Assembly (NCBI GenBank): GCA_021397845.1
Contig: JAHSVC010000065.1
Coordinates: 2,232,001 to 2,296,000 of the forward strand
Source: Areca catechu
Lineage: Eukaryota > Streptophyta > Magnoliopsida > Arecales > Arecaceae
Length of the DNA stretch: 64,000 nt
Reading direction: 5' to 3'
The position numbers and the translations under genes were made by a program. Below the pieces are notes generated by a model. It was not told where the DNA came from, did not search any database, and worked only from the letters and a program-made list of their open reading frames with translations. Positions 33,100 through 42,788 of this stretch are shown in pieces. The first letter of the stretch is position 1, and each line of letters starts with the position of its first letter.

Positions 33100-33416
33100 C
33101 CTTTTTTTTTTTTGGTTGAAAACAGGGAGGGAGGAGGGAGAATCCCTCTGTAGCTGCCCCCACTGGTCCCCCCACCGCCGGGCCATGTTCGATTCGGGCT
33201 GCAATTTTATGCGTACTCTTCCCATCCGAAGGTGAGTACGTCAGCCCGACCCCACTAAAGTGCCAGAGTGGAATGCTCCTCCTCGTGCCCAGTCACGTGC
33301 CTCAGAAAAAAATTTCTAAATTTAATCAAGTAACCCACAAGATCAAGCTTCGAATCCATGATCGGGGGGACCGGAAAAGAAGCGCTCACCAACTACGCTA
33401 CCACCTTAGTGGTTGG
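33100..33416 (-). mobile_element. tRNA-derived SINE, about 317 bp
   Basis: On the minus strand the head carries an RNA polymerase III box A (TAGCGTAGTTGG, 33400-33389) and a box B-like GGATTCGAAGC (33357-33347), 31 bp apart. A GC-rich body follows, with a run of about a dozen A at the 3' end (33113-33101). GAACCTACC flanks it at 33091-33099 and 33417-33425 as the target duplication, possibly two bases longer with one mismatch. It has no ORF and would rely on LINE machinery. I do not recognise the family. Confidence 0.85.
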
Positions 33417-34302
33417 GAACCTACCTTTGATGTTGCACTTACTTCAATATTACTTTCCTGCTTTGACTTTTAGATGGCTCGAACTATCAAATTCTTATAT
33501 CAACAACTGTTGCTATTTTTTCTACTTAAATTGCTTTAAACTTGACCCTTCAATTCTCATACTATTCGAATCTTAACATCAAGAATCTTTGCTAAAAAAA
33601 CACTACTAAAATATCAATCATTTTGATTAATTTACTTGGATGGTATTTAATTCAATCATTTTCAGGTGCTTACGCTTTGTCTCATTTTCAAGATCCTTTT
33701 TTTTACTGGGATTTTCAACAGCCTTTGCTACCCAATTATAGTGCAGGATTCTCTTACAAGTGCAGAAATGTAAGCAGGTTCAATATATCAATAGTTTATT
33801 GACGTAATAAATTGTAATTTAGGTTGTTTTCCTTTTTTAGATTTAATAGAAAATTATTACTAGTAAATATTCTTGAGTGCCTTCTGGTTCAAAACTCCTG
33901 AAAAGATGGTATTCGGACTCAACTACTGGTTGGAAACTGGTGGTTTATCTTAGGATCCTACTTTCAGCATATATTTGTCAAAATATTCTTTGTTTGAGTA
34001 GTAGAAATGATAAGGAAAGTATCTGGTTATTAACATTGTGTTTTGTGTTATTTAGATAACTTTAGAAAGGACGTAAGTTTTGTTATGTTGATTGCTCATT
34101 CAATAATATAAACATTTTTCTTTATTGTGGTGGATTCGAAATTCATCCTTCTCTTCCTACTTTTTCTTATCCTTCCCTTCAAAGTCTTAACCCAAGCTTA
34201 CATTGGTCTTATTCTCTGCGTCACATCATTTTGGGTTCAAGATTGAATATGCTTGTGTTGATGGGTTTCATCATATTATAATATAATTTATGCCCTTACC
34301 AA

Positions 34303-34383
34303 GGTTTGCAAAACCAACGGATTTTTTTTAAATATTATTTTTCAGGTTTGCAAAACCAACGGGTTTTTTTAAATATTATTTTT
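34303..34383 (+). repeat. Two-unit tandem duplication of about 40 bp
   Basis: AGGTTTGCAAAACCAACGG followed by T-run and AAATATTATTTTT occurs twice in succession, differing by a base and by T-run length. Confidence 0.8.
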
Positions 34384-34516
34384 AAAAAATAATATTCTTA
34401 AAGTACAGTAATTTTAAACTTATTTACCATTTTATGATTATTTTCACCATCTCAGAAATTTTTATTTTTTATAACTTGCGCCTTCTCATAACCTTTTCTT
34501 CCTTTGTTTTTTATAT

Positions 34517-35194
34517 TGTTATATACATCCAGTCGGACCCGAGATTGAGCTGAATAAGGCATTCGGCCGGTTGAGGCGGATTGAAGCCCTCGCCGGTTGG
34601 CTCCCTCGGAAGCCCAGATGCATTCCCACCGAAGGCCCAATGAACCGATTGATTATTGGGCTGATTACTCTAGAGCCCACCTAGAGGCCGACCGACTGGA
34701 GGCTGACCAACCAGAGGCCGACCACCTAAGGGCCGACCAACCAAGAGGCCGACCAACCAAGAGGCCGACCAACTTGATCCACATTCGGGAGAACGCTTGA
34801 GGGTTCCGGAAGATTCTCTCCAGCTGGTACCGGAATTCTGTTGCAATGGATTCTTCGATGTGGCCATGACTTTGTGCCACCTGGCCATTACTTCGATCCT
34901 CTGAGGGGCAAATCAGGGACTTCGTCTCTGTCCTCTAACAAATTTTGGTAGTATCCCACGCCCATAAAAAGGATCCAGGGGACCTCCGTTGGGGTAAGAG
35001 GCTCTTTCCTCTCCGTTCTCCGTTCTTTCTTTGCCTCTCTCCACTCTGTTGCTCCAAAATCCCTACTAACTTAAGCATCGGAGTGTCCCCCGTTGGAACA
35101 CCTCCGGTGCCCAGGAAACTTTTTGCAGGTTGGCCGGCCGAGGAGCTTTCTAGCACAGCGAGCAAAGCCCGGTCTAGGGGTGAGCACGGCAACA
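34517..35194 (+). mobile_element. Solo LTR of a Tat-type gypsy element (678 bp)
   Basis: It runs from TGTTATATACATCC to GGCAACA and is flanked by TATAT at 34512-34516 and 35195-35199. CATAAAAA at 34963-34970 is a TATA-like box. The downstream part (GCATCGGAGTGTCCCCCG, then TTTTTGCAGGTTGG) matches the R/U5 part of the Tat element 1 LTR at 17372-17628. An 18-bp repeat (GAGGCCGACCAACCAA) runs five times at about 34684-34771. No internal region remains, so the element was lost by LTR-LTR recombination. Confidence 0.87.
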
Positions 35195-35199
35195 TATAT

Positions 35200-35424
35200 C
35201 ATGAGAAGAAGGTGGCGCAGGTTCAACATGCACCTTCTCATTAAGTTGAAAAAAAAAAAATTGACCAAAGGCGCAGGTTGAACATGTGCCAATGCAAAAA
35301 AAAAAAAAAAAAATTCTGCCGAAAGCCTTCTAATGAAATTTAAAAAAATGCTGATATGAAGGCATTGGTTATCGAGGGTAAACAAAAAAAAATAAATTTT
35401 ACATAAAAACTCAAAAAAAATAAA
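35200..35424. other. A-rich spacer, no gene
   Basis: It contains poly-A runs (about 35249-35260, 35294-35312) and two copies of GGCGCAGGTTSAACATG (about 35214 and 35270). Nothing coding is seen. Confidence 0.5.
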
Positions 35425-35898
35425 CCGGTGGCGGGACCTTGCAAGCCAGACCGTGGCAGGATCCTGGTGGCTAGATCGGCGATTTGACTGGAACAGGATC
35501 CTAGCGATCGGACCTGTGGCAGGACCCTACCGACCAGACTGGTGATCAGACCAGTGGTAGGACCTTAGCGACCAAACTGGTGGCAGGACCCTGGCGGCTG
35601 GACCAGTGGCAGGACCCTGGCGATTGGATCGACGGTTTGACCAGTGACAGGATTCTAGCGGTCGGACCTGTGATAGGACCTTACCGGCCATACCGACGAT
35701 AGATCGGTGGCAGGACCCTGGCGGCTGGACCGGTGGCAGGACCCTAGCAGCTGGACCGATGGCAAAACCTTGGCGACTGGACCGATGGTTTGACTGGTGA
35801 TAGGATCCTAGCGACCGGACCTATCACAGGACACTACTAGTTAGACTGACGATCAGACCAGTGGCAGGACCCTAGCAGTCGGACTGATGGCAAGACCC
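35425..35898 (+). repeat. Minisatellite with a 153-bp higher-order period
   Basis: Basic units of about 25 bp read like GTGGCAGGACCCTGGCGGCT followed by GGACC. The variant GGTTTGACYRGTGA/CAGGAT recurs at 35481, 35634 and 35787, exactly 153 bp apart each time, with the same order of neighbouring variants. This marks amplification of blocks of six units after the basic array existed. No stop-free frame runs through it, and it is flanked on the right by an LTR start. Confidence 0.85.
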
Positions 35899-37067
35899 TG
35901 GTGGAGCCTCAGGCGCTTGGGTTCAAGTTTGGTTTGGTTTGGGTTCAAATGAAACATGAAGACATAAAGATTAGGTGAGGCAAACCACTTCAACAAACCT
36001 TGCCAAGTTGAAGCGCCACATCATCAAACTTATATGAAAGACACCTCATCTTCCAAGCCCACATGGAAGCCACCTCATGAGGCCACCTTACTCCATCTTG
36101 GTTGGCCAAGGTTTGAATTCAAAGAGGGTGGCTAACCAAGCATTCAAGGCATGAATCAAGGATGATTTCAACTTCCCCACTTATCTCTCCATGATCAAGG
36201 CATGAATCAAAGATGGTTTCAACTTCCTCACTTATCTCTCCATGATTTATGTAACATTCTTTTAAATTCAAAATTTTAAATGACTTTAGAGAGGCTATAA
36301 ATACCACTCCAAACTCCTTCTAAAGGATATTGATGATGAATGAAAGTTTGAATTATTATTCTTATTCTCTTCTATTTGTGAGTTTGCAAATGTCCTCCGA
36401 GAGGGAGTGGGGTGAGAGGCCCTTGCTACTTTAATCTTCTGCTATCTTAGTTTGTCCAAACCCTTTTTCCATCCATCAACCAAAGCCATCCACCACAATC
36501 AAGGAGTGAAGTCCTTTCCACTCAGGGATGCCCACATCTCCACCTGGGTCTTCATTCAATCAACCAAGACACCAACTACTCTCTTCCTCTCATTAACATT
36601 TTCTTTCCTTTAGTTTTCAAGAGTATCATGTCTCTAAACTTCATGCAATGCAGGGTCCTTCTTGATCGCGAGTTGATGAGGAAGTCTTCCTTGCTATAGA
36701 ACCATTTAAGGTCGAGTCTTTCTCCTAAGGGGTGGTGATCTTCAAGTCCCTTCGACAACCTTTCAGAGTACTGAAATTGAATTACCACTCAGTTCAATAT
36801 TGGTAAGTAATCATTCCTTTACTCTTAAGTTCGAATAATTGAATGGTTAGTATCCTAGTTAGAATGGTTTCCCAACCATTAGGTCCAATCGTCTTTGAAT
36901 GAATCGAAAGTTAACTCTTGGGTAGCCTTAAGAATCATTGCTTAGTCTTTACTTCATTTGATACTTAGGTTACCTTATGTCTGAATTCTGCCTATGTAAT
37001 TAAGAATCATTGCTCATTCAAAGCTAATTAATCATCTAAGTTAGAACGCATTTTACATGCCACATCA
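35899..37067 (+). repeat. LTR, plus orientation, of the TGRTG...CATCA type (about 1169 bp)
   Basis: It begins TGGTGGAGCCTCAGG and ends CATGCCACATCA. TATAAATA at 36296-36303 is a promoter candidate. A 51-bp tandem duplication lies at about 36146-36246. Downstream of the TATA box, an AG-ended pyrimidine tract (36645) and ATTG/GTAAGT (36801) bracket a possible leader exon. No matching target duplication was found (GACCC left, CTAAT right), so it may belong to a rearranged element. The boundaries rest on similarity to the other LTRs here. Confidence 0.6.
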
Positions 37068-37106
37068 CTAATCCTCTCCCACTCTGATACCAAATTGATG
37101 GGGTAT

Positions 37107-37125
37107 GCCAGCTTTGATACCAAAT
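37107..37125 (-). other. Primer binding site next to the 37126-38610 LTR
   Basis: On the minus strand ATTTGGTATCAAAGCTGG directly follows the LTR end. A second version, ATTTGGTATCAGAGTGGG (37095 and below), lies 30 bp further on, so LTR end plus primer site are duplicated. Confidence 0.65.
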
Positions 37126-38610
37126 TGATGGGGGACAACGCTAGGAGGATCGTTGGAGAGCCGAGAAGTCTCTTGGGATTAGGGTTAGAAGGCGATAACT
37201 AGAGTCTCACATCCCTCGACACTCGAAAGTGAAGGAATAGGGTCTCACATCCCTTGACATTCGAAAGCGAAGGTAGAGTCTCATACCCTTCGATGCTCGA
37301 AAGCGAAGGCATAGGATCTCACACCCCTCGATGCTCGAAAGTGAAGGCATAGGGTCTCACACCCCTCGATGCTTAAAGGCAAAGGAAAACGGACCTCACA
37401 CCCACTTCTTTACGGAGGCAGAAGAATCACTCTTCTAAAAATTCATCTTTTTTTCACCACCTTTCAAATACAAGAGGGGATGCCTTTATATAGGCTTACA
37501 AAAGTTAGGAACTAAATAAGGGTATACATGAAATTTTCTAGGAATCCTAAACCCTCTAAACTAATAATCCTAAAAGATTTCAAACTCATAATACTAATTT
37601 AAAACAAACTGGAAATTAAAACATCTTCAAATTAATCAATACATCCAGATTTTAAAAAAACTAAAATAAATAAAATATAATCTAAATGCATCAAGATCTA
37701 TGCTGAAAAAGATGGATCCATGCTGATTTGTTCTGAAATTTGTGCAGACCTGATAACTATGCGGAAAACTTCCTAATATGAGAAGCATGCAACTTTGAGA
37801 TCAATGCAAAGCTATTTTACTTTGAAATATGTGCAGGATCTTTCTCCTGTGATCGTGGAATATAGGGAGGCGGCATACGGGGAAGAGGGGCTGGGGCTAC
37901 TGGCCAGAAGGGACAGGACGACGACCGGTGCGAAGATCGTCTCCTCCCTTGATTTCATGGCAGAATCTCTATTTTTTTCATCTGCCTTCTCCATTTCTTG
38001 CTGATCGGATTGTCATCTTCCACATCAACCACTACCAAAGGTGCCCCCTTCTCCTTTGGCTCGCTTTCCACCACAGCGCGCACCGGCTCCTGGGAGGTCT
38101 CGTTGACGGAGAGGAGGTCAAGCTAGGAGGCACGGCCGATGGCTAGCGGCACGGGGCATTGGCACGGATGGGCGGCAGAAAGGGCTTCCGGCGGTTGTGG
38201 AGATGGCGACGGAGGTCATCATGGCGGGAGGTGGACGGCAGATCTGCTGCACAGGGGGGCTTCAATGGGTGGCACGGGCAGCCGTCGAGGGAAGGGAGGC
38301 GATCCGGTGGGTTCTCGCCGGTGTCCTCAGAGGATCCTTCGCCGGAGAAGGGGTGGCGCGGTCCTGCAGCACGGGCAGCGACTGTGGGCATGCGGTGGCC
38401 ATGGGAGGTCATGAGCGGTGGATCCAGGAAGATGATGGTTTGGGGCTGGGTGGAAGAAGATGACATGAATAGCTAGGGATAAGTTGGGGATAAGTAGGGA
38501 ATAAAGTAGGAATAGCATAGATAAGTGGAATAGCTATTATAAAAATTACAAAATAAAAAAAATCTGGGAGAAAAGAAAAAAAATCCAGATGGGTTTTGAT
38601 GTCCCCATCA
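37126..38610 (-). repeat. 5' LTR, minus orientation, of an otherwise lost gypsy-like element (about 1485 bp)
   Basis: On the minus strand it starts TGATGGGGACATCA (38610) and ends GTTGTCCCCCATCA (37126), next to a primer site. A TATA-like TATATAAA lies at 37491-37484. Downstream of it are about five units of a 38-bp repeat (GGTCTCACACCCCTCGATGC, 37201-37400). A GC-rich stretch (37840-38470) gives long ORFs on both strands but no domain. No internal coding region remains beyond the primer site. Confidence 0.65.
37201..37400 (+). repeat. Tandem repeat of about 38 bp, five units, in an LTR
   Basis: Units read GTCTCACACCCCTCGATGCT then CGAAAGTGAAGGCATAGG, with variants. The same GCCTCACACCCC theme recurs twice per unit downstream of the start site in the 38619-47822 LTRs. 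Confidence 0.82.
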
Positions 38611-38618
38611 TTTTAAAC

Positions 38619-40654
38619 TGATGCAGGACAATATTAAAACTAAATTACTGATATTAAACTCTAATTAACAGAGAAAAATAGAGATTAATTTTTTTAATAA
38701 TTTCTGGATTTTTTAAAGATGACTCAAAATAAATTAGTTATAGTTATCTACCCGCATAAGTAAATATACAAAGTAACTAGAAAAGCAGGACTTGGTAGCT
38801 GAAAAACCACTGTAAACTAGAATTTATCTATCAACGAATCAAAGATTAAAGAGAAGGGAAGAAGTTTTGATTTTACCAACGAAGAAACGCTCATCCGAAT
38901 CGGATCTGACAGGACTCTCAAGATCTTCGCGGCAGTGTTTTAAGAACTCGAACCTGGGCTCCGATCTTCCGTGCGATGCTAGTTTCAAGGCAAGAACTTC
39001 TGATCTTGATTCCTGATCACCTGCAAACTATCAACAATGAAAAACACAAATTAGGAAGTAGCAAAGCAAAGGAAAGAATGAAAGGGAAAGCATGAGAAGT
39101 GGTGGTTTTTGGATTTTCTGGATGGAAGGAAGGATAATTAGAGCCTCACACCCCAAGATGCTCCATGAAACAAAGGAAAAGGGCCTCATACCCCACGATA
39201 CACATAGCAAAGAAGAAATTCGACAGCATAATATCTTTATTGATGAATAATAATAATTATTTACAAGGGAGGTTGATGGGGTATTTATAGACCTACAACC
39301 AGTAGTGTAAGGGATACAAGGATTAGTCTTTCTCTCGCTTGAACTACAACTCCTAGAACCTACTTCTGGGCATCCTGGACTCTTGCTTGTTGGGTTGATC
39401 TAGACTCCTCTCAAAGTGGATGAAATTCATGAAGCTCTCATCTCATTTGGGCACCAAGATGAGGATTGGTGAGGTGGCTTGATATAGGGTCAAGATTCTC
39501 CATCACATGGCCATGGTTATTAAACTCTGGAGTCTTGATGTTGTAGGCTTCTACAGGTAATTGGACTCTTTAGTCTAGATAGGAGAGGACTCAAGAGTTT
39601 TGGTGAGACTCTTGAGTTCTGGAAACTTAAGTAGCTTCCAACCTGTTTGATCAAAACTCTTGAAGTAAAAACCCTTGGACTTCCAACACTTTGATGAATA
39701 ATTTTGGTTGAAACTCTTTGGAAAATGGTGGCCGACTTCTCTTTCTTTGGCATGAAATAATTGAGATGATGGGCGCCAATTTGCTTTACTCCTCTTAAAA
39801 AGAAGGGGTACCAATTTTTGCTTTCATTTAGGACATGGCATATGGGATGTCCAAACATAAGTGACATGCCATGTGTGTTGTCCCAATGGCAAGTAATTTT
39901 CAGACATGTCATGTGTTCTTGTTCTGGTTGAAGTGCCAAATGGTGTTGTCCCAAGCATGTGATGTTGTCCCTTGATGATGTGGCATGACATGTCCAAACA
40001 TGACATGTGTTGATGTCCAAATTCTTGAAAAGGTGGCACCAAGACTTGGTTGCATGAGGCAAGTGACTTGGGCTAGCATATGGAGTTACATGACTTGTCT
40101 TGAGCTAGCACATGGGATCACATGGGTCTTCAATTGGGTGCACATGGGATGTTGACTTGGATGCACATGAAGTCACTGGGTCTTCAATTGGGTCCCCCAT
40201 ATATTACAAGACTCAACTAATCACATGACTTAACTAATCACATAACTCAACTAATCACATTTACTCAATGAATAACCAACTAATAATTATAAGACTCAAA
40301 ACCAAATAACTAAAGCCCCACTTTATCAATTGATCAATAGGCATAACCAATAAAATAAAATCGCTTAAGTTGGTAAATTGGGTTTGACCCAAACTAGATT
40401 TTGATATAACCTGATAAATAGGGTTTATATACAAATCCTAATTGGTAAAAGGGGTTTGGCCCAAAAGGCTAAAAAATAAAAACTTTAATTACAGTTAGTA
40501 AAAAAAGTTAAACCCAACTAAACCAAAATAACATAATTTAAAATAAAATAACTACAGTTGGTAAAAGGGGTTGGGTTCAGGACTTTATTCATAAGTGATC
40601 TATAGGGATGTGGGTTCAACCTGTCAATATTTTCTGGTCCTGGTGTCCACACCA
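38619..40654 (-). repeat. 3' LTR of the miniature chromovirus (2036 bp)
   Basis: Minus strand: starts TGGTGTGGACACCAGG directly after the polypurine tract and ends ATTGTCCTGCATCA. TATAAATA at 39289-39282 is the promoter candidate. Long minus-strand ORFs here (for example 39520-40062) consist of CATGTG/ACATGTC-rich repeats and show no domain. Confidence 0.8.
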
Positions 40655-40916
40655 GTTCTCCCCAGGTGGGAGAAACTCGACCTTGTCGAGTATGGGTCAA
40701 TGTCACCATGATAGCGCTCCAGTGAGTCTGGGTCAACTCTCTGCAAGTCCTCTCTAGTGATCCAAGAATTATCAGTCTCAGGTCATCCTTACCAATGAAC
40801 CAGATATCGCTGATAATCTTTGCTCCGGATAGCAATGATCTTGTCATCCAAGATCTGCTCGATCTTGTCTCTCCGGACTGGTGGTATGGCAGGTGGACAT
40901 ACATGGATACCAAAAA
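40655..40916 (-). pseudogene. Chromovirus pol remnant with chromodomain, polypurine tract and primer-site stub
   Basis: The minus strand begins TTTTTGGTATC, the first part of a tRNA-Met primer site, fused to coding sequence for the end of a chromovirus integrase. PPVRRDKIEQILDDKIIAIRSKDYQRYLV is the chromodomain, with W residues and DLQRVDPDSLERYHG after it. Two stops fall inside the chromodomain (after YLVHW and after one more residue). CTGGGGAGAAC (about 40665-40655) is the polypurine tract. Gag, protease, RT and nearly all integrase are gone. The related copy at 44086-44331 has the same start in coding sequence. Confidence 0.78.
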
Positions 40917-42788
40917 TGATATGGGATAATAATTAAAACTAAATTACTGATATTAAGATCTAATTAGCAAAGAAAAATAGAGATTAAATTTTTAATAATT
41001 TTTGGATTTTTTAAGAATACTCAAAATATGTAATTAAGGAAACTAGTTCTAGTAAACTACCCGCATAAGTAAACCTACAAAATTATTAGAAAAACAGGAC
41101 TTGGTGGCTGAGAAACCACTGTAAACTAGGGTCTACCTATCAACAAATCAGAAATTAAAAAGAAGGAAATATGTTTTAAATTTTACCAACAACAATCGCT
41201 CCTCTGAAATAGATATGGCAGGACTCTCAAGATTCTGTGTCAGGGTTTCAAGAACTCGATCCCGAGCTTCGATCTTTCGTGCGATACTAGTTTCGAGGCA
41301 AGAACACCTGATTTTGATTCCTGATCATCTGCAAACACTCAACAAAAGAAAAATCAAATTAGAAAGTAACAAAGGAAAGAATAATGGAAAAAAAAGGTTA
41401 GAAGTGGTGGTTTTTGGATTTTTGGATGGAAGGAAGGATAACTAGGGCCATACACCCCGGATGCTCTGTAGAACAAAGGAAAAGGGCCTCACACCCCGCG
41501 ATGCATATATCAAAGGAAGAAATTCAACAGCATAATGTCTTTTTTAATGAATAAGTAAAAAACAACAATTAATTTTTTTATTATTTTTGGATTTTTAGAG
41601 ACTCAAAGTATGCAATTAGGGAACTAGTCAATTAGTTTATACCCACACAAGTAGATATAACAAAGTAATTAAAAAATCAGGATTTGGTGATTAAGAAATC
41701 ATAGTAAACTAGGGTCTACTTATCAAGGGATCATAAATCAAAGAGTAAGGAAGGGGTTTTAAATTTTACCAACGAAGATTAACTCTCTCGATGTAGATCA
41801 GTTGGGACTCTCAGGATCTTGCGGCAGGGCTGCAAGATCTCGATCTTTGAGCTCTGATCTTCCATGATATTGGTTCCAAGGCAAGAACACCTGACTTTAG
41901 TTCCTGATCACCTGCAAACACTTAACAAAGAAGATCGAATATTAGAATGAAGCAAAGAAGAAAAATGATGGAAAGTAAAAGGGAAGAGGGAAGGAAGAAG
42001 TCAGCTAGGGTTTTTTGATGTCTGGATAAGTAGGGCCTCACACCCCACAATGTTCCATAGAACAAAGGAAAAGGGCCTCAGACCACGCGATGCCATAGCA
42101 AAAGAAGAAATTTGACAGTATGTCATTGTATTGATGAATAATAAATTGATGCGGGATAATAATTAAAACTAAAATACTGATATTAAGATCTAATTAGCAA
42201 AGAAAAAAAGAGATTAAATTTTTTAATAATTTTTGAATTTTTTAAGAAGACTCAAGATATGTAATTAAGGAAACTAGTTCTGGTTAACTATCCGTACACA
42301 TACAAAGTAACTAAAAAAGCAGGACTTGGTGGCTGAGAAACCACCGTAAATTAGGGTTATCTATCAACAAATCAAAGATTAAAGAGAAGGGAATAAGTTT
42401 CAATTTTACCAACGAAGAAATGCTCTTCCGAATCGAATTTGACAGGACTCTCAAGATCTTCGCAGCAAGGTTTCAAGATCCTGATCCCGGGCTCTGATCT
42501 TCCATGCGATGCTGATTTCGAGACAAGAATACCTAACTTTGATTCCATATCACCTGTAAACACTCAATGAAGAAAACTAAAGTTAGGAAGCAGCGAAGGA
42601 AGGAAAAATAATGGAAGGGAAGGGTTAGAAGTGGTTGTTTTAGGATTTTCTGGATGGAATGAAGGATAACTAGGGCCTCACATCCCGCAATGTTCTGAAG
42701 AACAAAGAAAAAGGGCCTCACACCCTGCGATGCACATAGCAAAGAAAGAAATTCGATAGCATAATGTCTTTATTGATGAATAATAATA
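40917..42788 (-). repeat. Three tandem R-U5 units within one 5' LTR
   Basis: Units 40917-41554 (638 bp), 41555-42146 (592 bp) and 42147-42788 (about 642 bp) are homologous end to end and lack U3. Each junction joins a U5 end to the same R start (GATGAATAATAA on the plus strand), which lies about 35 bp from the TATA box (42821-42814) of the only U3. The middle unit has lost its last 70 or so bases. Confidence 0.8.

Larger units (their letters stand above)
31571..34511. other. Host flank, right part of the non-LTR locus
   Basis: This is AT-rich DNA without an ORF of note or a recognised domain. It is the longest stretch not explained by an LTR element and holds a MITE candidate (31801-32216), a SINE (33100-33416) and a small duplication (34303-34383). 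It could be an intron or intergenic spacer. Nothing else is seen in 32217-33090 or 33426-34300. Confidence 0.55.

Noticed and set aside
33347..33400. A tRNA gene
   Set aside because: Boxes A and B are present, but no acceptor or anticodon stems can be drawn. The A-tail and target duplication show a SINE.
34665..34888. Two minus-strand ORFs rich in Leu, Gly, Arg and Trp
   Set aside because: They are shadows of the 18-bp repeats in the solo LTR.
35899..37067. Solo LTR with target duplication
   Set aside because: The flanks are GACCC and CTAAT, which do not match. It is listed only as an LTR with uncertain history.
38139..38476. Overlapping GC-rich ORFs on both strands suggesting a host gene
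   Set aside because: They lie inside an LTR with a promoter and primer site, show no domain, and are open on several frames because of GC content.
39520..40062. Long minus-strand ORF of 180 codons
   Set aside because: It falls within the U3 of an LTR and consists of CATGTG/ACATGTC repeats. The homologous copy at 43331-43649 has a different frame.
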